NCBI GenBank assembly: GCA_951812965.1
Contig: OX638341.1
Span: forward strand, 1,718,438 to 1,782,437
DNA: 64,000 nucleotides
Reading direction: 5' to 3'
From: an uncultured Pseudohongiella sp.
Lineage (GTDB): Bacteria > Pseudomonadota > Gammaproteobacteria > Pseudomonadales > Pseudohongiellaceae
Part shown: positions 1 to 8,253 of the stretch, one piece after another
Numbering within the stretch: position 1 is the stretch's first letter
Layout: the number at the start of each line of letters is the position of its first letter
Notes under the pieces: model-generated
What the model saw: the letters and a program-made list of their open reading frames with translations, nothing else
Database searches by the model: none
Told to the model about the DNA's origin: nothing
Program-made: the position numbers and the translations under genes

Positions 1-414
1 GATATCGAACATGTCCATGAGTACGCCGTTGTTGCGCGTCAGGAATACACCGTCGAGGGAGACGCCGGTCTTGGGGTCGGCATTGGGGTCCGGGTCGGTG
101 AAGTTCATGCCGCGGATCGTGAATGAACCCACGTTCGGAATAACGCCCATCTGTGTTAATTGGACATTTGGCGCTACTCCGCTGAGATCCTCTATGTTGA
201 CGGCGCCATTGTTCTCGATTGCGGCGCCATCGAGGGCGGTCACCGAAATCGGCACGTCCTGGATGCTCTGTTCGCGTTTCTGCGCGGTGACGACAATTTC
301 CTCGAGCGTCAGTTGTCCGTCGGCGTCGCCTTGCTGCGCGTACACGGATTGCGCCAGCAGCAAGGCAAGAGGCATGCTCACGGCGAGAAAAGCCTTTCGG
401 GAATCAGTATTCAT
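1..414 (-). CDS. TonB-dependent outer-membrane receptor, N-terminal part (cut by window edge)
   Basis: The 138 visible residues begin with a signal peptide (hydrophobic MPLALLLAQSVYAQ core). A TonB-box-like segment follows (LEEIVVTAQKREQ), then the start of the plug domain (IQDVPISVTALDG, FTIRGMNFTDPDPNADP, VSLDGVFLTRNNG). Receptors of this family are outer-membrane beta-barrels that import scarce substrates using TonB energy. The barrel lies outside the window, so the substrate cannot be read. The gene diverges from an MFS transporter beside an aromatic catabolic island, which suggests uptake of a catabolic substrate (inference). The start ATG at 412-414 is set by the signal peptide. Confidence 0.9.
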   Translation of the reverse strand, partial: MNTDSRKAFLAVSMPLALLLAQSVYAQQGDADGQLTLEEIVVTAQKREQSIQDVPISVTALDGAAIENNGAVNIEDLSGVAPNVQLTQMGVIPNVGSFTIRGMNFTDPDPNADPKTGVSLDGVFLTRNNGVLMDMFDI

Positions 415-597
415 ACCAACCTCTCTTGTGCGGTAATCGTAAGTCTCGGGTATTCGCCTGAATTTCCCGCTGCAAAATGCAAGCTACCAAATTCAAGGCT
501 TTTAAATTTGTATTAATTCAAGTATAACACTCAAAAATTTAAGAGAGCACAAATTTTCGGCAATTACAAGCGGCTCGTCGCCGCCTGGAGGTATGCC
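415..597. promoter_or_regulatory. Divergent promoter region with possible operator (505-524)
   Basis: This AT-rich gap separates the TonB receptor and the MFS gene. At 505-524 it holds AATTTGTATTAATTCAAGTA, which has the half-site spacing (6-8-6) seen at the stronger sites near 5256, 12011 and 13136. It is the weakest member of that set. A second inverted pair, CAAATT...AATTTG, overlaps it at about 489-510. No -35/-10 pair can be assigned confidently. Confidence 0.4.
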
Positions 598-1845
598 ATG
601 CAAGTTACACCGACATCCGGCGGCAACTCCGATGAGGGCAACTGGGATCGAAGCTATGAACTGAAAGCAGTCAGTTTGCTTGCCATAGGCTTCGGTCTGG
701 TAGGACTAGACCGTTTCATCATCGCGCCGTTGTTTCCGCTGATTGCCGAAGATCTTGGCCTTGGATACCAGGATCTCGGACTGGTCTCGGGCGCGCTGGC
801 GTTGACCTGGGGACTGGCATCGCTGTTCCTCGGCAATCTGGCGGACCGCATCGGTTACCGGCGCGTACTGGTGACGACAACGATCTTGTTTTCGGCACTG
901 GTGGCGATGAGCGGTCTCGCAACGGGCCTGGTGACCCTGTTGCTCATTCGCGCGCTGATGGGCTTTGCCGAAGGCGGCTTCGTGCCGGCCAGCATCGTCG
1001 CGACCATCGACGCGTCTAAACCGAGCCGGATCGGACTTACCGTGGGAATCCAGCAAATGGCGGCGCCGCTGATCGGCCTCGGTCTGGGACCGCTGATCGC
1101 CATTGGCCTGTTGCGGGTGGTGCCGAGTTGGGAATGGGTGTTCGCGGTGATCGCCATTCCGGGATTCGTCGTCGCCTGGCTGATGGCGCGCACGATCCGG
1201 CAGCAACTGTCCGCGCGGGCAGAATCCGTCGAAGTTGAAACCGCGCCCGGCGCGCCGACCTTCGGCGATGCGCTGAAATATCGCAATGTGATATTCGCCA
1301 CGCTTGGAATGTTATGTTTCCTCGCGAGCCTGCATACGCTGTCCGCGCTGATGCCGAACTATCTTACCGACTACATCGGTCTCAGCATCGACGAAATGGG
1401 CGTCGTGTTGTCCGGACTGGGATTGGGCAGCGTGGTCGGCATGATCGTCATTCCCGGACTATCGGACCGCATGGGGCGAAAACGGGTAATGGCGGTCAGT
1501 ATGGCGGTCGCGGCGCTGGCGCTGACCGGAATCACCTTCGCCGGCGTCGGCCAGTTGGGGCTGGCGTTGCTGCTTGCGGTCGTCGCGGCGATGATCTCGG
1601 GCGCGGTAGTGATCAATATCGGCCCGCTGATGCGCGAATCGGTACCGCCGGCCATGACAGCGACGGCAACGGGAATCGTCGCCGGCCTGGGCGAAATCTT
1701 CGGCGGCGCGGTAACGCCCGCGCTGGCCGGCGCCATAGCCGATGCCCAGGGCATCCAGACGGTGCCCTACGTTTCGCTCACAGCCGCCGTGCTTGGGGTT
1801 TTCGTGGTTGTCTTCGGGATCAGGGAGCCGGTCAGGCGTTCATGA
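598..1845 (+). CDS. MFS transporter, probably organic-acid/aromatic-acid importer
   Basis: This 415-residue inner-membrane protein has about 12 hydrophobic segments. The MFS loop motif appears in both halves: GNLADRIGYRR after TM2 and GLSDRMGRKR in the second half. Known relatives move carboxylates or aromatic acids with protons. The substrate here is inferred only from its neighbours, an acyl-CoA ligase and ring oxygenases. AGGTATGCC surrounds the start and a GGAG lies about 8 bases upstream. The last 14 bases overlap the convergent acyl-CoA ligase gene, so no terminator separates them. It could equally be a sugar-acid transporter of the same superfamily. Confidence 0.85.
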   Translation: MQVTPTSGGNSDEGNWDRSYELKAVSLLAIGFGLVGLDRFIIAPLFPLIAEDLGLGYQDLGLVSGALALTWGLASLFLGNLADRIGYRRVLVTTTILFSALVAMSGLATGLVTLLLIRALMGFAEGGFVPASIVATIDASKPSRIGLTVGIQQMAAPLIGLGLGPLIAIGLLRVVPSWEWVFAVIAIPGFVVAWLMARTIRQQLSARAESVEVETAPGAPTFGDALKYRNVIFATLGMLCFLASLHTLSALMPNYLTDYIGLSIDEMGVVLSGLGLGSVVGMIVIPGLSDRMGRKRVMAVSMAVAALALTGITFAGVGQLGLALLLAVVAAMISGAVVINIGPLMRESVPPAMTATATGIVAGLGEIFGGAVTPALAGAIADAQGIQTVPYVSLTAAVLGVFVVVFGIREPVRRS

Positions 1846-3706
1846 GGTCGTAAGCGACCGGGAAGCGGTCGAGCGCCGCACAGGCCGCGGCCCGGTTTTC
1901 GCCGCTGCCTTGCAGCGATACCCGGGCAACCAGGCCTCGCCGCTCGTCATTGATCACTTCGACTTCGGCCGCGCAGCCGGCTTCGTTCGCCGCTGCCCCG
2001 AAAACGCGTTCGATGGCGCGCCCCCGCAAGCCTGGTTTGAATACCTTGCCGACAGCGGTGAGCGGCATGGTCTGGAGCACTTCAATGTGAACCGGAGCAG
2101 CGCCGCGCTCGGTGATGTTTAGTCTGGCGAAGTCGAGCAGTTCGGCAACTGCTTCCGAACTGTTGCCCGCGGAAGCCTCCGTGAGCGTCACGAAGGCGCA
2201 GGGTAACTCGCCGGCGTAGGCGTCGGGCTGGCCGACCGCCGCCGCCAGGGCGACGTCGGGGTGGGTAGAAAGCGTGTCCTCGATAATCTTGGGATCGATA
2301 TTGTGGCCGCCGCGAATGATCAGATCCTTGGCGCGGCCGGTCATCCAGAAATAGCCGTCCTTGTCCTCCCGCGCCAGATCGCCGGTGATGAACCAGCCGT
2401 CGACGAAGGCGCCCTCGTTGGCCTGGGCCTGCTTGTAGCCGGCGAAGACATTGGGACCCTTGATGACGATGACGCCGGGTTCGTCGGGCTCGCAATCCCT
2501 CAGGTACTCGTCGTTCTCGTCGAACAGCACACATTTCATCCGCTGGTAGGGCGTTCGCATACCGATCGAGCCAACCCGCTTTTCGCCGTGTTGCGGATTG
2601 GCCGAACTCGAAACGGTGCCTTCGGTCAGACCATAGGCTTCGATGATGTTGGCGCCGGTGGCATGCTGAAACCGGCGGAACACTTCCGGCGAAATCGGCG
2701 CGGCGCCGCAGACGATGTACTCGAGCGAGCCGAGGTCAATATTCTCCAACGGCTGTTCGAGCAATGACGACACCATCGTCGGCACAGCCATGAAGAATGT
2801 CGGACGGTATTTCTCCACGAAACGCCAGAAGTTCGCCACCACGGCCTTGTTGCGAAAGCCGGCGGGCGTCAGGTAGACGGCATGGCCGCCGCAGGCAAAG
2901 ATCGTCAGGCCGGCATTGAAGAAAGCGTTAACGTGAATCAGGGGCAGGGCGCCGAAAGTTACGGTATGCGGCCCCATGCCGCGGTAATCGCTCATCATCG
3001 AGGCGATATGCACCTGGTTGCCGTGACTCTGACGGGCGATCTTCGGCGTTCCCGTAGTGCCTCCGGTATGGAAATAGGCGGCGATGTCTTCAGTCGTAAT
3101 CTCCCGTGAAAAGGAAAGTCCCGCGGGGTTTTCGTCCTGGATGGCGGCGTGGAATTCGCGGATCGGCATTCCGCCCGGGGTTTGTTCGGCAACGTCTTGA
3201 GTCTGTTCTCGTCCGCAAACGCAGAACAAGGCCTTGAGCGTGGGAACTTCATCGGCGATCGCGAGAACCTTGGTCCAGGTTTCCGATCCCTCAACCGGAC
3301 CTTCGACCACGAGCGCTTCGGTTTCCGACTCGGTCAACAGCTCGCGGATGGCGCTGCTGGAGAGCAGAGGGTTCACCGGCGCCACGATTCCGAGAGCCTG
3401 GGCGCCCCAGAGGGTGTAATGGGTCTCGGGCAAGTTGGGCAGGATCACCGAGATCACTCCGCCCGGTCGTACCCCGGCGCGATGGAAAGCATTGGCCGCC
3501 CGGCGAAGGTTTTCGAGCAAGGCGCGGTAGCTGATCGTCAGCGGTTCTTCTTCGAGATCCGCCGTGAACTGAAACTTGAGAGCGGGCCGCTCACCGAATT
3601 TTTCCGCGCTGCGTTCGAGCAGTTCATAAGTATTGCGACCACGCCAACGCTGCTCGTACGGCACGGTTTCAAAAGCCTCGACATCGCGCAAGGTTTCGAT
3701 TCTCAC
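1832..3706 (-). CDS. Acyl-CoA synthetase / AMP-dependent ligase
   Basis: A 624-residue ANL-superfamily enzyme that activates a carboxylic acid to an acyl-CoA through an acyl-adenylate. Visible motifs are the phosphate loop YFHTGGTTGTPKIARQSHG, the adenine motif EAYGLTEGTVSS, GWFITGDLAREDKDGYFW with the hinge and GRAKDLIIRGG, and the C-terminal lysine motif PLTAVGKVFKP. I chose the GTG at 3704-3706 because it overlaps the TGA of the upstream monooxygenase as GTGA and has AAGGGGG about 10 bases before it. An ATG at 3739 is an alternative. It is translationally coupled to the monooxygenase, so both probably act on the same aromatic acid. Confidence 0.88.
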   Translation of the reverse strand: MRIETLRDVEAFETVPYEQRWRGRNTYELLERSAEKFGERPALKFQFTADLEEEPLTISYRALLENLRRAANAFHRAGVRPGGVISVILPNLPETHYTLWGAQALGIVAPVNPLLSSSAIRELLTESETEALVVEGPVEGSETWTKVLAIADEVPTLKALFCVCGREQTQDVAEQTPGGMPIREFHAAIQDENPAGLSFSREITTEDIAAYFHTGGTTGTPKIARQSHGNQVHIASMMSDYRGMGPHTVTFGALPLIHVNAFFNAGLTIFACGGHAVYLTPAGFRNKAVVANFWRFVEKYRPTFFMAVPTMVSSLLEQPLENIDLGSLEYIVCGAAPISPEVFRRFQHATGANIIEAYGLTEGTVSSSANPQHGEKRVGSIGMRTPYQRMKCVLFDENDEYLRDCEPDEPGVIVIKGPNVFAGYKQAQANEGAFVDGWFITGDLAREDKDGYFWMTGRAKDLIIRGGHNIDPKIIEDTLSTHPDVALAAAVGQPDAYAGELPCAFVTLTEASAGNSSEAVAELLDFARLNITERGAAPVHIEVLQTMPLTAVGKVFKPGLRGRAIERVFGAAANEAGCAAEVEVINDERRGLVARVSLQGSGENRAAACAALDRFPVAYDLMNA

Positions 3707-5229
3707 GATTGCAGTTCCCCCTTGAGGTAGGTCCGCCATTGTTCGGCCAGCATCGCGGGGTCGCCCGTTCCGAGCACAATACGATCCGGTTTGGCGAGCA
3801 AGGCCGGAGCTCCATCCAGCATCTTGCCCAGATGACCGGATTCGTCGCGGAGTTGAAGCTGTCCGTCCGCGCCGTTTGCAAGACAGCATATTGCGGCTTC
3901 CGGAAACTCTTCCTTGAAGGCGTTCGCTTGCGCCGAGGAAAATTTGCCATTCGCGAGTACGAGTACGGGAACGTAGCCCACGGTGTCATCGAGCCGAAGT
4001 TCGTCCCCGACCATGGGTTCCGGCATGGTCTTGCCGGCAGCGGCTCCCTGCATTACGCCCCTGGTGATATGGGGCATGGCGGGGAAGGGAGGGGCGCGGC
4101 CCGATTCCCGGTCCGCGAGCATCCTGCGGTCCCGTTCGGCGGCGCCGGCCTCGTCGGCCACACAGACGATCTTGCCGAGTTCGATGGCGTTCCTTGTGAT
4201 CGTTGCGACATGCGGGTCGCGCTCGGACTGCACCGTATCGAGAAGGTCAACCGGGGCTTGGCCGCATAGCGCAAGCGCCAGCTTCCACGCCAGATTGAAG
4301 GCGTCGCGAATACCGGAGCAAAGCCCCTGGCCGTAGAAAGGCGGCATCTGGTGCGCCGCGTCGCCGATCAGCGCGATGCGTCCGGAACGCCAGCGCTGCG
4401 CAATGAGGCCGTGGAATTCATATATCGCGCAGCGCTCGACCTGGATCGAGTCGATACAGTCAACCCATTCGGATAATCGCGCCTTGATGTTTTCGGTGCG
4501 CATTGCCGCGTCGCGTTCTTCATCGGGTCGGAGCATGAATTCCCAGCGGTGACGCCCTGGGCCGGAGAGCGCCGAAGTGGTCGGGTTCGCCGGATCGCAT
4601 AACTGCGTACTGACGTCGAAAAGCTGGCGCATGCCGGGCGGTAGAGTCACATCCACCACAAGCCACGGTTCGTCGAAACCGAGATCGACCATGTCGATGC
4701 CCAGCGACTTGCGCACGAAACTGCGCCCACCGTCGCAGCCGACGGCGAAATCCGCGCGGATTTGTTCTGCGCCGTTGGCCGTTTCAACGATTGCGGTTAC
4801 CCCCTTGCCGTCCTGTTCGATGCCGGTTGCATTGGCGCCCAGCGAAATTTCCACTTCGTTCAATTGTTCGAGACGCGCGCGCAATGCCGCCTCCAGGCTG
4901 GGCTGGTGAAACATGTTGTTCCAGGGATAGCGAGTCGGCGCCAGTTGCGAGGGGGGATAGCGCGACATCAGTATTTCACGGTCACGATTGACAAATTCAT
5001 AGCCCTTCGACGGGCAACTGTTTTCCAGCACGGCATCGGCGACGCCAATGAAATTCAGCAGGCGCAACACTTCGAAGTCGATTTGCACGGCGCGCGGCAG
5101 CTTGTATATTTCAGTGTCCCGCTCGACAGCACGGACGCGCAGGCCGAGTTTTGCGCAAAGAGCCGCCATCACGGCTCCCACGGGGCCGAGGCCGACTATC
5201 AGCACCTCATATTGTTGCGAATCCGGCAT
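3703..5229 (-). CDS. FAD-dependent aromatic hydroxylase, MhpA-like
   Basis: A 508-residue class A flavoprotein monooxygenase. It has the dinucleotide-binding GLGPVGAVMAALCAKLG near the N-terminus, the DG motif CDGGRSFVRKSLG and the GD motif LIGDAAHQMPPFYGQGLCSGIRD, followed by a degenerate thioredoxin-like tail. The closest recalled family is MhpA, 3-(3-hydroxyphenyl)propionate 2-hydroxylase, which adds a hydroxyl group ortho to a phenolic OH using NAD(P)H and O2. The exact substrate is not known. It is the first gene of a leftward operon with the acyl-CoA ligase and starts just beside two operator-like sites at 5256-5306, divergent from the FAH hydrolase gene. Confidence 0.88.
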   Translation of the reverse strand: MPDSQQYEVLIVGLGPVGAVMAALCAKLGLRVRAVERDTEIYKLPRAVQIDFEVLRLLNFIGVADAVLENSCPSKGYEFVNRDREILMSRYPPSQLAPTRYPWNNMFHQPSLEAALRARLEQLNEVEISLGANATGIEQDGKGVTAIVETANGAEQIRADFAVGCDGGRSFVRKSLGIDMVDLGFDEPWLVVDVTLPPGMRQLFDVSTQLCDPANPTTSALSGPGRHRWEFMLRPDEERDAAMRTENIKARLSEWVDCIDSIQVERCAIYEFHGLIAQRWRSGRIALIGDAAHQMPPFYGQGLCSGIRDAFNLAWKLALALCGQAPVDLLDTVQSERDPHVATITRNAIELGKIVCVADEAGAAERDRRMLADRESGRAPPFPAMPHITRGVMQGAAAGKTMPEPMVGDELRLDDTVGYVPVLVLANGKFSSAQANAFKEEFPEAAICCLANGADGQLQLRDESGHLGKMLDGAPALLAKPDRIVLGTGDPAMLAEQWRTYLKGELQS

Positions 5230-5255
5230 TGGCGAGCTTGACTGTATTGGCTAAA

Positions 5256-5306
5256 TATTTGCTTGTTTGCGAATATACAACCCGTATACTTGCAAGTAAA
5301 CATATT
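5256..5306. promoter_or_regulatory. Two operator-like sites in a divergent catabolic promoter
   Basis: TATTTGCTTGTTTGCGAATA lies at 5256-5275 and TACTTGCAAGTAAACATATT at 5287-5306. The first has the same 6-8-6 layout as the better palindrome at 12011. The second matches that palindrome over TTGCWAGTARACAWAT and contains the perfect palindrome TACTTGCAAGTA. They sit between the MhpA-like (leftward) and FAH (rightward) genes, where a transcription factor could control both operons. No regulator gene is visible in this island. Confidence 0.55.
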
Positions 5307-5388
5307 GACCGTTAGCATCCAGGGATTGCCCCAAGGGTTGATTCCAGGCGATCCGTCGCGGCATTTCTGAAATTTCCAGAGAAAAATC

Positions 5389-6288
5389 ATGAGACTCATC
5401 AGTTATACGACCAACGGTGAAACCAGAACAGGCGCATTGCGTGGAGACGAGGTCGTCGATCTCAACCGGACAGACAGCGCCATCCCCACGGATATGATCG
5501 CCCTGCTCGAGGGCGGAGACGCCATGATGGCGCGGGCCGGGAAGGCGGCGGAGACAGGAACGGCAGTGACCCCGGTTGCGGACGTACGTCTCGAAAGCCC
5601 GGTGCCGGTACCGCCGAGGATTCTGGCGGTTGGACTCAATTACCTTGAGCATTTCTACGAAATTCCGGAAGAAATCCGCGAGAAGCGCGGTATGAAGGTG
5701 CCTGAGGTGCCGGTTATCTTCAACAAGCAGAACACATCCGCCACCGGCCCATTCGATCCGATCCTGCTGCCGCCCGAATCAGGCGAGATCGACTACGAGG
5801 CGGAATTGGGCGTGGTGATCGGCAAGACCTGTCGGCGCGTGTCGGAAGCGGAGGCGATGCAGGTCGTCGCCGGTCTCGTGATCGTCAACGACGTTACGGT
5901 CCGCGACTGGCAACGGGCGACGCCGACAATGACCATGGGCAAGTCCTGGGACAGCCATTGCCCGATGGGTCCGGCTCTGGTGACCCCCGACGAAATCGAC
6001 GACTTGTACGCCTTGCAGGTGCGGCTCACCGTGAACGGAGAAGAGCGCCAGCATTTCAGCACCGGGGACATGCATTTCAATATTGCTCAGCAAATCGCGC
6101 ACCTTTCCACGGCGTTCACCCTGGTGCCGGGGGATGTCATAGCAACGGGCACTTCGGCCGGCGTGGCCGTATTTCGCCCCGACCGGCCCTGGCTGAAAGA
6201 CGGCCAGGTCGTGCGCATCGAGATCGATGGCCTGGGATATATCGAGAACACGGTCGCTCGCGACGCGGGAGAAAAATTCATTCGCTAG
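5389..6288 (+). CDS. Fumarylacetoacetate hydrolase (FAH) family protein
   Basis: A 299-residue protein with the FAH fold signature: ILAVGLNYLEHF, then the metal-binding stretch SGEIDYEAELGVVIGK and the downstream NDVTVRDWQ and GMSWDSH-like region (MGKSWDSHCPMGPALV). The family hydrolyses C-C bonds of fumarylpyruvate, fumarylacetoacetate or 2-oxo-hept-3-ene-dioates, or decarboxylates such products. In this context it would act after ring cleavage (inference). It starts a rightward operon with the Rieske oxygenase, 17 bases apart, downstream of the paired operator-like sites. Length is typical for the single-domain bacterial members. Confidence 0.9.
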   Translation: MRLISYTTNGETRTGALRGDEVVDLNRTDSAIPTDMIALLEGGDAMMARAGKAAETGTAVTPVADVRLESPVPVPPRILAVGLNYLEHFYEIPEEIREKRGMKVPEVPVIFNKQNTSATGPFDPILLPPESGEIDYEAELGVVIGKTCRRVSEAEAMQVVAGLVIVNDVTVRDWQRATPTMTMGKSWDSHCPMGPALVTPDEIDDLYALQVRLTVNGEERQHFSTGDMHFNIAQQIAHLSTAFTLVPGDVIATGTSAGVAVFRPDRPWLKDGQVVRIEIDGLGYIENTVARDAGEKFIR

Positions 6289-6305
6289 ACAAGAGGGTTG
6301 ATGCT

Positions 6306-7397
6306 ATGGCGTATGCCGATCAGATCCGCAGAGTCAAGGACTATATCCGTCTGCCTCTGTTGTATAACCATTGGTACGTGGCCGGGCTTGCCGAGGAATT
6401 TGACACCGAACCCAGGGCGAAGACCCTGCTCGAACGTTCCATCGTTTTTTATCGCACCGAAGCGGGTGAACTCACGGCCTTGCAGAACCGCTGTCTGCAT
6501 CGATCCTTTCCCTTGAGCGAGGGCTTCAAGGAAGGCGATCTGCTGGTTTGCCGCTATCACGGCATCCGCTACACTCCGGACGGCGAAATCGCGCGTATTC
6601 CCTGCCAGGATCGTCTGCCGGATGGACGCAAACTGCGCAAGTATCCGCTGCGGGAACTCGGCCCCTTCGTTTTCATCTGGATGGGCGATCCGGAGCAGCC
6701 GGATGAAGCCGCCTTCCCCGAACTCGGTTTCCTGGCGGATGCCGGTTATCGCAACATGTACGAAGCGCTTGATATCCAGGGCAGCTACCTGCTGATGCAG
6801 GAAAACCTGAACGATCTCACACACTTCGCATACCTGCACAAGGACAGTTTCCGCATCGGCGATTTTTTCTTCGATCTGCCTGCTGAAGTAAAGAAAACAC
6901 CCCAGGGCGTGTGGTGCAACCGCATAGACAGCCACCCGCAACGGGCTATCGTTGCCCTGCCTCCACAGATTCAGGAGCGGGTCAAGTCCAGTGGCAAACC
7001 CGTGGAGCGCCGGGATGGCGGGATGTCGGTGTCACCGGGCGTGTTCAAGGGTTACGCACCGGTCTATGTCGGCGCCGAAGACGATCCGGGGAGAGAAGTG
7101 TACGGGCAGTACATCATGCATTATCTAACGCCCGAAACACGTACGAGCACACATTATTGGTGGTCGATTTCCTACGACTACGCTATCGATGACGACCAAT
7201 ACCACGATTTCTATCGAGCCCACCTGTCCAGGGGATTCGCGGAAGACAAATGGGCTTGCGAGCACATGCAGCAACTGCTCGACAATCCGACCAATGTAGA
7301 CCGGGACGACCTCGTCATAGCGGGCGACAAGGCGGGCATGCTGTTCCGCAAGGTGATGCTGGACTGGGTGCTGGCCGAATACGCGGACGTCGCCTGA
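6306..7397 (+). CDS. Rieske non-heme iron oxygenase, large subunit (VanA-like)
   Basis: A 363-residue oxygenase component. The Rieske cluster ligands are C63-x-H65 (RCLHRS) and C82-x2-H85 (CRYHG). The mononuclear iron motif is D170-x2-H173-x4-H178 (NDLTHFAYLH). Single-component members of this type (vanillate demethylase, dicamba demethylase, phthalate-type oxygenases) demethylate or hydroxylate aromatic acids with a separate reductase, and no reductase gene is adjacent. I chose ATG 6306, 17 bases after the FAH stop, with AAGAGGG upstream. The gene ends just before the 151-bp hairpin element. Confidence 0.9.
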   Translation: MAYADQIRRVKDYIRLPLLYNHWYVAGLAEEFDTEPRAKTLLERSIVFYRTEAGELTALQNRCLHRSFPLSEGFKEGDLLVCRYHGIRYTPDGEIARIPCQDRLPDGRKLRKYPLRELGPFVFIWMGDPEQPDEAAFPELGFLADAGYRNMYEALDIQGSYLLMQENLNDLTHFAYLHKDSFRIGDFFFDLPAEVKKTPQGVWCNRIDSHPQRAIVALPPQIQERVKSSGKPVERRDGGMSVSPGVFKGYAPVYVGAEDDPGREVYGQYIMHYLTPETRTSTHYWWSISYDYAIDDDQYHDFYRAHLSRGFAEDKWACEHMQQLLDNPTNVDRDDLVIAGDKAGMLFRKVMLDWVLAEYADVA

Positions 7398-7419
7398 GTG
7401 CGCTAACGAGGCTCAAGTT

Positions 7420-7570
7420 TTCTCTGAAAAATTCCCTCCCTGGAATTTTTCATCATCGCAAAACAAAAGCGTGGTTTTGTTTTGCTCCCGAATTCAATAG
7501 CTTACGCTATCGAATTCGGCGGCACATCCCTGTGCCGCAGGGAAGCTCTGACTTGATCAGAGCTTCCCTA
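7420..7570. repeat. 151-bp five-hairpin intergenic element, copy 1
   Basis: Five consecutive inverted repeats fill this convergent gap. They are a 10-bp stem (7426-7435/7442-7451), a perfect 11-bp stem (7458-7468/7475-7485), an 8+5-bp stem with one mismatch (7488-7501/7506-7519), a 7-bp stem (7520-7526/7531-7537) and a perfect 13-bp stem (7539-7551/7557-7569). Copy 2 at 14246-14396 differs at only two bases. The last three bases form the TAG stop of the leftward GST gene. It probably works as a bidirectional terminator or mRNA-stabilising element (inference). Confidence 0.9.
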
Positions 7571-8218
7571 GGGAAACTGGATGTTGGCGGCGACTTCCGC
7601 GGCGTCCTGTTTTGCCTTGGCGCGCTGGAAGCTTGGACGCTGCGGCGCCCGGTCCATGAGGCCGGCGATGTTGGCGTAGTCCGCTACCGGAAATCCACTG
7701 GATGCTGCTGTCGCAAGTATCCAGAAAATGTACACATCCACGATCGACCATTGGTCGCCGTACCACCAGGTTTTTTCTTCGAGATTCGCATCGATCTGTC
7801 GGCAGGCGCCATGCAGGTATTCCTCGCCCTTGGCCTGCACGCCGCTCGGGTCGCCGTCGGTGTAGCGAATGGGCATTCGTACCTGGCGCATGAACGGATG
7901 CACCGTGCTCGAACACCAGACCAGGTCGGAGAACTGTTGCCCGCGAAAGACCGGGTCTGTTGTGTCCGGCAATAACTCGGCTTCCGGGGCAATGCGGTGA
8001 ATGAACATCAGAATCGAGGCGTTCTCGGTGATAACCCGATCGTCCGCGACCAGCGCAGGCACTTTGCCGCCCGGATGAATGGCCAGATATCCGGGTGATT
8101 TCTGTTCGCCGGCGAAGATGTTGATCACCTGCTCGTCATACTCGAGCCCCGCTTCTTCGAGTGCATTCATCGCAACGAAGGAGCAAGCCCGGGGGCAATG
8201 ATAGAGTTTCAGTTTCAT
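7568..8218 (-). CDS. Glutathione S-transferase family protein
   Basis: A 216-residue protein with an N-terminal thioredoxin-like GST domain (LKLYHCPRACSFVAMNALEEAG, HPGGKVPALVADD, ITENASILMFI) and an alpha-helical C-terminal domain (WYGDQWSIVDVYIFWIL). Family members conjugate or remove glutathione. It is the last gene of the operon VOC dioxygenase, flavin monooxygenase, LinD-like, GST. A glutathione-lyase role in releasing a glutathionyl intermediate is therefore plausible (inference). ATG 8218 is preceded by an AAGGAAC-like ribosome site. Its TAG stop is the end of the hairpin element. Confidence 0.87.
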   Translation of the reverse strand: MKLKLYHCPRACSFVAMNALEEAGLEYDEQVINIFAGEQKSPGYLAIHPGGKVPALVADDRVITENASILMFIHRIAPEAELLPDTTDPVFRGQQFSDLVWCSSTVHPFMRQVRMPIRYTDGDPSGVQAKGEEYLHGACRQIDANLEEKTWWYGDQWSIVDVYIFWILATAASSGFPVADYANIAGLMDRAPQRPSFQRAKAKQDAAEVAANIQFP

Positions 8219-8253
8219 TTCAGTTCCTTGATTCCGGATGGGAAGTTTCTGTC

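Noticed and set aside
489..510. CAAATT...AATTTG pair as main operator
   Set aside because: Spacing and orientation differ from the 6-8-6 sites, so it is noted only as overlapping a weak candidate.
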